Shown here: positions 38,518 through 46,900 of the stretch, piece by piece
Layout: each line of letters starts with the position of its first letter
Numbering within the stretch: position 1 is the first letter of the stretch
Assembly (NCBI GenBank): GCA_001460835.1
Contig: CYKH01001563.1
Location: 885 to 48,622, forward strand
Length of the DNA: 47,738 nucleotides
Direction: 5' to 3'
DNA from: Bodo saltans
Taxonomy: Eukaryota; Euglenozoa; Kinetoplastea; Eubodonida; Bodonidae
The notes under the pieces: model-generated
The model's database searches: none
What the model was told of the DNA's origin: nothing
The model's input: only the letters and a program-made list of their open reading frames with translations
Position numbers and translations under genes: made by a program

Positions 38518-38895
38518 TCACGCAGGAAAGAAGAACCAGGGGGCAAAAGGATCACAGCAGCTGTGTTGGGACACAACCCTATTCAAACGCGTTTTCCACT
38601 ATTTCTTCTCGAAGAAGTATTTTTCGTTTTCTTTGCGTTCAACCAACACATTTTTTGCGATCGCATATGTTGACACGCAACGATCTCTCCCCAACTCAAA
38701 TCTCACTTAGAAAAAGAGAGAACGAGATTGAGAGATAATGTTGCCTCAATAGTCTTGGAAGTAGAATTGAAATTGCGATAATGTTGCTCGTTATCTATTT
38801 TTTTTTTTACAATGGCGACAGAGAAAACAGGCCCAAACGCCATCACACATAGCACATATTTTTCTTTTTTTCATTCTTAAACGTTAAACAACACA
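38518..38895. other. Intergenic spacer, no gene seen
   Basis: About 380 bp. T-rich tracts at about 38620-38660, a T-run at 38799-38809 and TTTTTCTTTTTTTCATTC at about 38860-38877 upstream of the LeuRS ATG. No RNA gene recognised. Confidence 0.45.
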
Positions 38896-41800
38896 ATGTC
38901 AACTGCTCGCCGTGATGTCTTGACCGACATCGAGACGCGCATGCAACAAAAATGGGACGCCGAGAAGACCCACGAATCTGACGCCCCCGCACAAGGCACG
39001 ACTGCCGCTGAGCAACCGAAGTACTTCATCACGTTTCCGTACCCGTACATGAACGGCAAGCTGCACTTGGGCCACTGCTTCTCTCTGACGAAGTCTGAGT
39101 TCGCTGCACGATTCTACCGCATGAAGGGGCGCAAGGTGCTGTGGCCGTTTGGTCTGCACGTCACCGGCACCCCCATTGCCGCGTGCGCTCAAAAGATTCA
39201 AACGGAGATGGCGAAGTTCGGTAACCCCCCGCAGTTCCCCGAGGAGTACTTCGCGGAGCGGACCAACGCTGCGGAAGAGAAGGCCAAGGAGGCCGCTGCT
39301 GCTGGACAGCACAAGAGCAAGCGTGGCAAGACGGGTCCCCCGAAGCCCCAATGGCACATCATGAAGGACATGGGCCTGAGCGATGCCGAGATCCCTAGCT
39401 TCGCCAACAGCCGCCACTGGCTGGACCACTTCCCAGCGTTGGCCGTGACGGATTTGAAGAAGTTGGGCTGCCACATTGACTGGCGCCGCAGCTTTATCAC
39501 CACCGAGGTGAATCCATTCTACGACTCGTTTGTTCAGTGGCAGTTCCGCAAGCTGCGCGAAGCCGGGTACCTGAACTTCGGTAAGCGGTACTCCGTGTAC
39601 AGCCCGTTGGACGGCCAGCCTTGCGCGGATCACGATCGCGCATCAGGTGAGGGCGTCCTGCCCCAGGAGTACACGATTGTGAAGCTGAAGGTTCAGAACC
39701 CATCCAGCATCGAGGCGTTTGCTCCATTCTTGGACATCATTGGCCAGCGCGAGGTCATTCTGCCCGGCGCTACTCTGCGTCCAGAGACTGTTGTGGGACA
39801 GACCAACTGCTGGATCTCCCCTAACTTCGCGTACAAGGCGTACGCCGTGAAGAACGCTGCTGGTCAGGAGGAGGTGTTCCTGATGACGCAGAAGGCAGCA
39901 CGCAACATGCTGTACCAGAACTTCACCGTCAACGGCACGATCGCCACCAGTGACGTGGAGGCTCTGTTTGAGATCGACGGCGCGAAGCTGATTGGTCTGC
40001 CCCTGACTGCTCCCATGAGCCGCTTCCCCACCATCTACACTCTGCCCATGGCCACCATCTCCGAGAGCAAGGGCACTGGTGTCGTCATGTCCGTCCCCGC
40101 CGATAGCCCCGACGATTACATCAATTTCACTCAGCTGATCAAGAAGCCCGAGTACCGTGCCAAGCTGGGCATCAAGGACGAGTGGGTTGTCCCTTTTGAG
40201 ATTATCCCAATCATTGAGGTCCCCGGCGAGCTGGGCCGCGAGTCCGCCCGCATTGTGTGCGAGAGGTTGAAGATCAACGGACCCAAGGATGCCGACTTGC
40301 TGGAGGAGGCAAAGAAGATTGTGTACCAGGCAGGCTTCTACCAGGGCGTTATGATCGAGGGCCCCTACACCGGAGAGAAGGTGTCGATTGCCAAGGTGAA
40401 GATGACCAAGGAGCTGATGGACCAGGACCTGGCCATCCGCTACTTCGAGCCCACGAAGCAGGTCATGAGCCGCAGCGGTGACGAGTGCGTCGTCGCCTTG
40501 TGCGATCAATGGTTCATCGAGTACGGAAAGAAGGAGTGGAAGGAGGCAGTCGTGGACCACGTCAAGGGCATGAACTTGTACTTCCCTGGTATTCGTAACG
40601 GGTTCGAGGAAACCCTGGACTGGTTGGCGGACTGGCCTTGCAGCCGTACCTTCGGTTTGGGCACCAAGGTGCCGTGCGATAGCAGCCAGTCGATGATTAT
40701 TGACAGCTTGAGCGATTCCACCATCTACATGGCGTACTACACCGTCGCCCAGTTCTTCCATATTGCCGAGGATGGTTCCTTGTGCTTAGACGGCAGCAAG
40801 CCCAACCGCTACGGTATCGTCCCTAGCATGATCACCGACGCTGTCTGGGATTTCGCACTGAAGGGTGTCGGTTCTGCTGAGTCCGTGCATGCTGCCACTG
40901 GCCTGCCCGTTGATATCGCCAACGCGATGCGCAACGAGTTCAGCTACTGGTACCCTGTCGACCTGCGCGTGTCCGCTAAGGACTTGATCCAAAACCACTT
41001 GACGATGTTCTTGTACAACCACGCCGCCATCTGGCCCGAAGATCGCAGCAAGTGGCCTCAGTCCATCTACTGCAACGGTCACATTCAAGTGGATAACGAA
41101 AAGATGTCCAAGTCCAAGGGCAACTTTATCTCCTTGAGCGAAGCTGTGGCAACCTACGGTGCCGACGCAACCCGCATGGCCTGCGCAGATGCCGGTGATA
41201 GCTTAGACGACGCCAACTTCGTACGCGAGAGCGCGGCTGGGTTTATCATGAAGCTGACCACCCTGATCGAGACCGCCAAGGACTCTTTCGCCAAGAAGGA
41301 TGTTCTGCGTGCCGGCGAGTTCAACACGTTCGACAAGATCTTCGAAAACAGCCTGAACGCCGTTATTATCACCACCGAGAACTACTTCAAGGGCATGGCC
41401 TACCGCATGGCGCTGAACACCACCTTCTACGAGCTGGCCAATGAGTTCAGCACATACAAGCAGAGCTGCGACGATGCCCAGATGCATGCCGACTTAGTCC
41501 GCCGTTACTACGAGGTGACCACCCTGATGCTGATGCCATTGGCCCCTCACTTCGCCGAATACATGTGGGGCGAGGTCTTGGGTAACTCGGGTTCCGTGAT
41601 GAACCAAAGCTTCCCCTCCCCTAGCGCCCCTGTGAACTTCCAGATGCAAGTCGCCTCTCGCGTGTTCAACGATGTCGTGAAGGAAATCCGTGCCCAGGTC
41701 ACCAAGAACGCCAAGAAGCGTGGCCCTATCGATGAGCTGTACGTCTACGTCGCCCAGGATTACAACGCATGGCAGAAGAAGGCCTTGGCCACGCTGACGA

Positions 41801-42150
41801 CTATTTTCGAGGAGAACAACCGCGCATTCCCTGCGGATACCACGAAGATCATCATCGGTCGCAAGGAGGACTGGATGACCAAGGATCTGATTCAAGACGC
41901 CATGGCCTTCATCGCCTTCGTCAAGGCCAACACGGACAAGTACGGCGCTGATGCCTTGTCCGCCACCCCTGTAGTCAACGACCTGACGATGTTGAAGGAG
42001 GTGCTGCCCAGCATCACGAAGCTGTCCGGTGTTGCGACAATTCATGTGTTGGACAATTCTGATGAGTCTGTTGCGGAGCACAAGATTGCACGCAGCAAGG
42101 CACGCCCAGGTGAGCCGAATGTCACGTTCCCGCCTGCGGCCAAGAAGTAA
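38896..42150 (+). CDS. Leucyl-tRNA synthetase, cytosolic (archaeal/eukaryotic type)
   Basis: ATG at 38896, 1,084 residues, normal for eukaryotic cytosolic LeuRS. It charges tRNA-Leu. The class I signature HLGH is at 57-60 after FITFPYPYMNGK, and KMSKSKGNF is at about 736-744. The CP1 editing domain between them has the GATLRPETVVGQTN Thr-rich region and GTGVVMSVPADSPDD. The anticodon-binding helical domain follows, with WMTKDLIQDA and an archaeal/eukaryotic-type C-terminal extension. No mitochondrial presequence is obvious (MSTARRDVLTDIETRMQ), so dual targeting is not predicted. No frame break is seen. Confidence 0.97.
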   Translation: MSTARRDVLTDIETRMQQKWDAEKTHESDAPAQGTTAAEQPKYFITFPYPYMNGKLHLGHCFSLTKSEFAARFYRMKGRKVLWPFGLHVTGTPIAACAQKIQTEMAKFGNPPQFPEEYFAERTNAAEEKAKEAAAAGQHKSKRGKTGPPKPQWHIMKDMGLSDAEIPSFANSRHWLDHFPALAVTDLKKLGCHIDWRRSFITTEVNPFYDSFVQWQFRKLREAGYLNFGKRYSVYSPLDGQPCADHDRASGEGVLPQEYTIVKLKVQNPSSIEAFAPFLDIIGQREVILPGATLRPETVVGQTNCWISPNFAYKAYAVKNAAGQEEVFLMTQKAARNMLYQNFTVNGTIATSDVEALFEIDGAKLIGLPLTAPMSRFPTIYTLPMATISESKGTGVVMSVPADSPDDYINFTQLIKKPEYRAKLGIKDEWVVPFEIIPIIEVPGELGRESARIVCERLKINGPKDADLLEEAKKIVYQAGFYQGVMIEGPYTGEKVSIAKVKMTKELMDQDLAIRYFEPTKQVMSRSGDECVVALCDQWFIEYGKKEWKEAVVDHVKGMNLYFPGIRNGFEETLDWLADWPCSRTFGLGTKVPCDSSQSMIIDSLSDSTIYMAYYTVAQFFHIAEDGSLCLDGSKPNRYGIVPSMITDAVWDFALKGVGSAESVHAATGLPVDIANAMRNEFSYWYPVDLRVSAKDLIQNHLTMFLYNHAAIWPEDRSKWPQSIYCNGHIQVDNEKMSKSKGNFISLSEAVATYGADATRMACADAGDSLDDANFVRESAAGFIMKLTTLIETAKDSFAKKDVLRAGEFNTFDKIFENSLNAVIITTENYFKGMAYRMALNTTFYELANEFSTYKQSCDDAQMHADLVRRYYEVTTLMLMPLAPHFAEYMWGEVLGNSGSVMNQSFPSPSAPVNFQMQVASRVFNDVVKEIRAQVTKNAKKRGPIDELYVYVAQDYNAWQKKALATLTTIFEENNRAFPADTTKIIIGRKEDWMTKDLIQDAMAFIAFVKANTDKYGADALSATPVVNDLTMLKEVLPSITKLSGVATIHVLDNSDESVAEHKIARSKARPGEPNVTFPPAAKK

Positions 42151-42475
42151 AAGAGTTTGGAGAAGAGGGAGACACATGTCGAATTGAGAGAGAGAGAGGG
42201 ACAAGGAGGAGGAAGACAATGATCAAAAAAACGAACAAACAAACAAACAAAAACAAGAAAATGGTGAAGAGGAGATTTGCAGCTGGCTGAAGTTGTTCGT
42301 TCCTTGCACATTTAAAAAAAAATCAACACAAAAAAAACACCAAAAAAAAAAAGATTCATAATGTTATGACAAAAGAACTTCCACGCGAGAGCATACTATC
42401 TCTTAAAGCGCAACTGAAACAGGTGATCTGTCACTCGTAATAACACATCATGAATCTCACGATGTTTCTTCTTTT
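42151..42475. other. Intergenic spacer, no gene seen
   Basis: About 325 bp. It has a GAGA repeat at about 42186-42200, A-rich stretches at 42225-42260 and 42314-42352, and little pyrimidine tract until TTTCTTCTTTT directly before the ATG at 42476. Out-of-frame ATGs lie just upstream. Confidence 0.45.
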
Positions 42476-43990
42476 ATGATTCAACACAACAACAACAATT
42501 ACAAAGACGGCCTCCCCCTTAACGTTAACAAACAGTTGTACCTCCCCTTTACCAAAACAACGCAAAAAACAATGGTAGGAGCATCAACTTACGGCGCAGT
42601 GAACAACGAAGACGGCACCGCCTCCAACGCCTCCTCGATGTCCCCATCGCCCCATAGACAACAACACAGCGGCAACTACGTAAACGCAGTCGGTGTGGAC
42701 GTCTCCCCCGGCCACAGCGATCAGTCGTCGTCTGTGTCCCCGGACAACAGCAGCCACCCCTCGCCAACGCTCAAGAAGCCACACCTCATTGCGATCAGCC
42801 TCGACGACCCGTATCCTGAGGAAGAAACACTGCTCGACCCACCGATGACCCCGCACACCTACGAGACCCTTCGCCGCGCATTCTTCACGATGTTCCCCTT
42901 GTTCATGGGCTACGCCGCCATGGTGACCCTCCAAGACAACATCAAGACTCAACTTGGCATCGGCGACAACAGCAGCCACGAAAGTTACGAATTCAGCTTT
43001 GCCACGTCGCTCTTGTACCTCGGGAACCTCATTTTCCGCCTCTTACACAACATTATCTTCTCCTTCATGCGCCCCCGTTATCGCGTTGTGGTCGCCTACG
43101 TCTGCATGACCATCGCCACTGGACTCCTCGGACTCGTGTACTACGTCGCGAACTCCAAGTCGATCGTCTGGGTGTACGTTGCGTACCTCCTTGGTGGCGT
43201 TGCCGTTGGCACATTCGAGTCTAACCTCATCTCCACGATTACTCCTCTTGGACACGGCACCAAGGTGTGGGCGCAGTACGGCATTCCTGTCGGCTTCAAT
43301 GGCGTGAGTGTTGGTGCGTTTATTCTCTTCGCTTCGTTCCCCGGCAACCTTGACCTGCAATGCGGCGTGTATCTGTTCATCTCCGTCGCGAACATGTTAG
43401 GCATGATCTTCTTCCTATTTGCCATTCCCGACGTTGTGTTTGAGAGCACGCACAAGACCATCGGCGTTTTTATTGAAGACGTCAAGAAGTTTCGCGAGTG
43501 GGCCCCGCTGATCTGGAAACACTCCTTCTCCCTCGCTGTCGATATGTTCGCAGTGAGCTTCGGTTCCGCCATCCAACTCTACATTTACGACACAAGCCTC
43601 ATCCCTCTGTGGCTCGGTGCGGCCCATCACGTGAACAAGAATGTGTTCCGAGCCATCTTCAACTCATGCTCTCTGTTGGGGGATGCCACCGGCCGAAAGC
43701 TTGCCTACTACACACACCGACACGTTACGCCTTTCTGGTTCCTTATCTCCACGGTAGTGGGCGTGTCTCTGATCTTGTCTAAACAGTCAATTGTGGCGCC
43801 GCTCGGCATGTTCTGCGTGATGTTCGCCAACGGAAGCATCTACGCCCACACGACCAAGTACGTGGATGACAAGGTGAATCACAAGTACAACTTGATCAGC
43901 TTGAGTGCGTGGCTGTTTATTGGTGACGTTGGCAGCTTCACAGGATCTAACCTTGTGAACTCTATTCGTGTGCTGATCGGCAACGCGTAA
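42476..43990 (+). CDS. Multipass transporter-like membrane protein
   Basis: The ATG at 42476 gives 504 residues; an in-frame ATG at 42572 (MVGASTYGAVNNEDG) gives 472 and may be the real start, because the first 32 residues are Asn-rich UTR-like sequence. About 130 hydrophilic Ser-rich residues precede about ten membrane helices, beginning AFFTMFPLFMGYAAMVTL. A striking conserved-looking stretch is GGVAVGTFESNLISTITPLGHGTKVWAQYG. A cytoplasmic linker (FIEDVKKFREWAPLIWKHSF) separates two halves, as in major-facilitator-type or ENT-like carriers. It does not show the ENT motifs of the gene at 14365. I cannot name the family or the substrate. Confidence 0.78.
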   Translation: MIQHNNNNYKDGLPLNVNKQLYLPFTKTTQKTMVGASTYGAVNNEDGTASNASSMSPSPHRQQHSGNYVNAVGVDVSPGHSDQSSSVSPDNSSHPSPTLKKPHLIAISLDDPYPEEETLLDPPMTPHTYETLRRAFFTMFPLFMGYAAMVTLQDNIKTQLGIGDNSSHESYEFSFATSLLYLGNLIFRLLHNIIFSFMRPRYRVVVAYVCMTIATGLLGLVYYVANSKSIVWVYVAYLLGGVAVGTFESNLISTITPLGHGTKVWAQYGIPVGFNGVSVGAFILFASFPGNLDLQCGVYLFISVANMLGMIFFLFAIPDVVFESTHKTIGVFIEDVKKFREWAPLIWKHSFSLAVDMFAVSFGSAIQLYIYDTSLIPLWLGAAHHVNKNVFRAIFNSCSLLGDATGRKLAYYTHRHVTPFWFLISTVVGVSLILSKQSIVAPLGMFCVMFANGSIYAHTTKYVDDKVNHKYNLISLSAWLFIGDVGSFTGSNLVNSIRVLIGNA

Positions 43991-44674
43991 TGCAACATCC
44001 GACGAACGCAAGAATCAATGAAGAAATATGAAAGCAGCAACAGCAAAAAACAAGCGAATGCAAACGCGCGTCACACACATAGACAACACGTATTGTTGAA
44101 AAAAAAAAATCGGAACAATACATAAGCAAGAAACCATTCAATGGAGGGAAAAGCAACAATAGTCGTACTTGCGACAAAACGCGGAAATCGAAGCAAATCA
44201 ATAAATCACTCCGGTGCCATAGACTCTGTTTGTCTTTCTAGACGAAACGGAAGGCTCATCAACAACTTCTGAGGGCACGATCCGCACAAGCAAAGCGTGC
44301 ACTTGCCAGCAACACTGGTCCGCGATATTTTTCCCCCCGCATTTAGAGTCTGCGAGAACTCCTCCCTTCCCTGATAATAACGACATAGAAACACATCACT
44401 GAACTTACAGGTTCAACGCACTTTTTGTGCTGACAGCAAAGGACAGAAAGCGAGAGGCACGATTTTGTCACGCGTTTCTTCGTTGAGCTCGTTTGATAGA
44501 TCCTCATTGTTTTTTTCTTTTTTCCCTTTTTCTTGAGTAAATGTTTCAAAACAACACCCTTTTCCTTCCCTATTTCCAATTGAAGATATGGAACCCGCCA
44601 GACCGGATCCTCGCCGATTGTAATTGATCGACTTTCCTGCTTTGCGTAATGTGCACAATTTTCTTGTTGTTTTG
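43991..44674. other. Convergent strand-switch spacer
   Basis: About 680 bp between the last plus-strand gene and the stop of the minus-strand gene. A-run at 44099-44109 and T-rich stretch at about 44508-44538. Minus-strand frames up to 140 codons exist but are Lys/Ser-rich without domains and probably belong to the 3' UTR. In kinetoplastids such sites are where polycistronic transcription ends; tRNA genes often lie there, but I found none. Confidence 0.5.
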
Positions 44675-45838
44675 TCAAAGGAGTAATGCAAAGATAGTTG
44701 CGCCACAAGTCAGATGAGCGTCGAGGATGATGGTTGTGGGCTGCCACAGCGAGACGGCTACCCACCCATACTCAGGAGTGGGCGCAATCGTCACCACATG
44801 CCACGAGTCACCATAGTACGGGTAGGTGTGCTGCAGCGTAAGGTTGTCGTTCAGGGTGATGTTTTTGACACGGAGGCCAACCGCTAACTGCGCAGGAGCT
44901 TGGATCGTTAGGTTTGCAACAAGCATTGGAGGTCCACCGTTGTCCCAGCCATACATAAGAGTCCTGCGGTCAATGCTCAGTGCTCCAACAGGTAACGTGG
45001 CGTCCACAGAGGAAGTAGTAGAACTTTGGTTCTGATACCCAAGGGTTGTGTATGACGTTATGCTTGTGTTGGTCGAAGTGGGTATTGGTAAAGTAAGGGA
45101 CGAAAATACCACGCGAACCTGAGAAGGTCGTATCGTCATCAGTGAGTGGCAGGGAAGCGGACTGTTGGTGGTTGTATGTGTAGACGTGAGGGAGCTGTTC
45201 AGCAATGAATTTGTGTCGCTGGCGGTAAGCGGTAAAATCAAAGACTTCGAGTTGCTTCCACTTGAAGTGTTGGTTATTGTTGACGATATTGTAAGTGATG
45301 CGTTTATAGTACGTGATTCGGAAAGAGACACACTTTTTGAGCTCGATGCATCAAAACTAAGGGACGGTGGAAATGTGGAGGGTGACATTGACGTCGACAT
45401 GGTTCGTGATGAAGTGCCAGTCGAAGTCGGTGACACTGTCGAGGATGCAGTGATGGTGGCGCTTGCACGCTGCGTCGAACTCCACGACGATGATCCGGTC
45501 TTCATACGGGAAGCTGTGCTGGTCGTACTGTTTGTGCCACTGCGGGACTTAGTCAGCGAGATGCTGCTTGAGAACGTTGTTGAGGTTGTGAAATTTTCAC
45601 TTTGGCTGTGACTAGACGACACCGCCGCGGTGGATGAATTTCTATTTCGAGAGAATGTAAATGTATCCGTAGTACTCATGGTGGCGGACAACCCATCCAG
45701 TGAAGGACTCTGTGTCGTTGAAATGTATTGACTCACCGTTTGCGTTGTGGAGAAATGATCCAGTGTTGCGCTGATCGAGAGCGTTGCGGAAAGCTTTCGA
45801 TTTCGGGTGCTACTGTGTGTGATCTCGTCAGAGTCGCC
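44675..45838 (-). CDS. Ser/Thr-rich mucin-like surface protein fragment
   Basis: On the minus strand the frame is open from 45838 to the stop at 44675-44677. ATG at 45679 begins MSTTDTFTFSRNRNS; upstream residues have the same composition, so the 5' end is probably not there. About 200 residues of Ser/Thr-rich sequence with scattered Asn (many N-x-S/T glycosylation sites) are followed by an ordered ~130-residue domain (RRTLMYGWDNGGPPMLVANLTIQAP onward, ending CGATIFALLL). This suggests a heavily glycosylated cell-surface protein. The next ORF upstream, in another frame, contains an EGF-like domain, and a frameshift near 45838 would link them. No membrane anchor is clear. Confidence 0.6.
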   Translation of the reverse strand, partial: GDSDEITHSSTRNRKLSATLSISATLDHFSTTQTVSQYISTTQSPSLDGLSATMSTTDTFTFSRNRNSSTAAVSSSHSQSENFTTSTTFSSSISLTKSRSGTNSTTSTASRMKTGSSSWSSTQRASATITASSTVSPTSTGTSSRTMSTSMSPSTFPPSLSFDASSSKSVSLSESRTINASLTISSTITNTSSGSNSKSLILPLTASDTNSLLNSSLTSTHTTTNSPLPCHSLMTIRPSQVRVVFSSLTLPIPTSTNTSITSYTTLGYQNQSSTTSSVDATLPVGALSIDRRTLMYGWDNGGPPMLVANLTIQAPAQLAVGLRVKNITLNDNLTLQHTYPYYGDSWHVVTIAPTPEYGWVAVSLWQPTTIILDAHLTCGATIFALLL

Positions 45839-46238
45839 TTAGAGTCAACGCGAGACTAACGGACGACGTGCGTTGGCAACGAGGGCCAGCGAAGCCTTTT
45901 CGACAAATACATCCGCAGTGAGGTTCTGAACCAACGACAACAACGGTGCCAGGGGCGTCACAATATTTTGTCCGGTTGCAGCTGCACGTAGGCGAACTGC
46001 CCCAACCTGATTGGCAAACACAGAAAGAGGAAGGGCCGCCGCTGGAAGTGGCGCTTCTCAGCATTGGAAACACAGGATCAGAGCCCTGCAATGGTGCTGC
46101 CGCCCTTTCACTGGCCTTGTGATTGCGTTGATGTTCCGCGTTGGTGCTGGGGTTGCGGCGCCGCATTCTCAACGCCAGTGGTCTGAGTCTGAGTCTTTCT
46201 TTGAACGGATCTCCGAATTTCCTGGCCTTGGAGGACAC
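45828..46238 (-). pseudogene. EGF-like domain fragment of the mucin-like gene (frameshifted)
   Basis: The minus-strand frame ends at TGA 45828-45830 in LALTLRRL, overlapping the start of the Ser/Thr-rich frame. Its informative part (about 45850-46040) reads SSFCVCQSGWGSSPTCSCN, then KYCDAP and CGCICRKGFAGPRCQ, the Cys spacing of EGF-like modules and similar to the plus-strand repeats at 47256. The residues further 5' (to the ATG at 46238) are Arg-rich and unconvincing. Probably an interrupted piece of the same gene; direction and cysteines argue it is real coding sequence. Confidence 0.5.
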
Positions 46239-46588
46239 TTAGTCTCGGCAGTAATGCTGTGCAGGTGATTCCTTCATCTTGGATGAACGTCACGGAAGAT
46301 GCTCATCATGCGGTGGCAGAGATTGAGGCTCAATTTTGGGATGCCAGTGGCTCCGCAAAGATGCGCAGCGATGGCGAGGATACCGCCGCAGTCATTCTCA
46401 CCGCGGAACGAAACGAGAAGAAACTCACTGATGACGTTTATTTGCGAGGTCATAACACGAATGCGGATGGTTCGTTACATGATGTGGATCTTTTCATGAC
46501 GAACCGTGAGAAAATGACGCGAAAGCGGGAGGGGGGTCATCATCAGCAGCAGTTGATGCACTTCACCACTGCTACTGGGGAAAGATAA
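46205..46588 (+). other. Possible relic coding frame on the plus strand
   Basis: This frame is open from 46205 to TAA 46586-46588. It reads as an acidic/hydrophilic segment (WMNVTEDAHHAVAEIEAQF, later LRGHNTNADGSLHDVDLF) resembling a cytoplasmic tail more than spacer. No ATG occurs near its beginning; the adjoining frame upstream (46011-46268) has a hydrophobic patch (GLVIALMFRVGAGVAA). It may be the frame-shifted end of a lost plus-strand surface-protein gene overlapping the minus-strand EGF fragment. Weakly supported. Confidence 0.25.
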
Positions 46589-46667
46589 ATGAAAGGGGGG
46601 AAAAAAACAATAATGAAGACACAGACACAGTTGTTCTTCTCATATCCCCATTTCGTGTGGTCGTTTT

Positions 46668-46729
46668 TCTTTCTTTCTTTTCTTTTCTTTAATTTCTTTC
46701 TTTCTTTCTTTTTTTTTTTTTTTTTTTGG
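46668..46729 (+). repeat. Long polypyrimidine / poly(T) tract
   Basis: TTTC repeats followed by an unbroken T-run of about 20 (ending at about 46728). It is the longest pyrimidine tract in the window, lies in the divergent interval and could serve initiation or trans-splicing for the EGF-repeat gene. Confidence 0.8.
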
Positions 46730-46900
46730 TTATGAATTTTCTCTCACTTCTGGGTATGGTCTTTTTTTAAAAGAAACAATGATGATTTTTTCCCCCCTCT
46801 CTCTTAACTTCACAAAGGAATGCTGAGTTGCCGAGGTTTTGAGTCTCAGAGCGCAATCAGGAACGTTTAGAATCAAGAGGGAGGGAAATAACTCACAACC

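Noticed and set aside
39643-40761. 372-codon minus-strand frame opposite leucyl-tRNA synthetase
   Set aside because: Antisense to the CP1 and catalytic parts of an intact, highly conserved gene; composition is that of a codon-bias shadow.
45165-45611. 148-codon plus-strand ORF (acidic, Val-rich)
   Set aside because: Antisense of the Ser/Thr-rich minus-strand stretch; TCA/ACA-type codons read backwards give Val/Asp/Glu-rich sequence.
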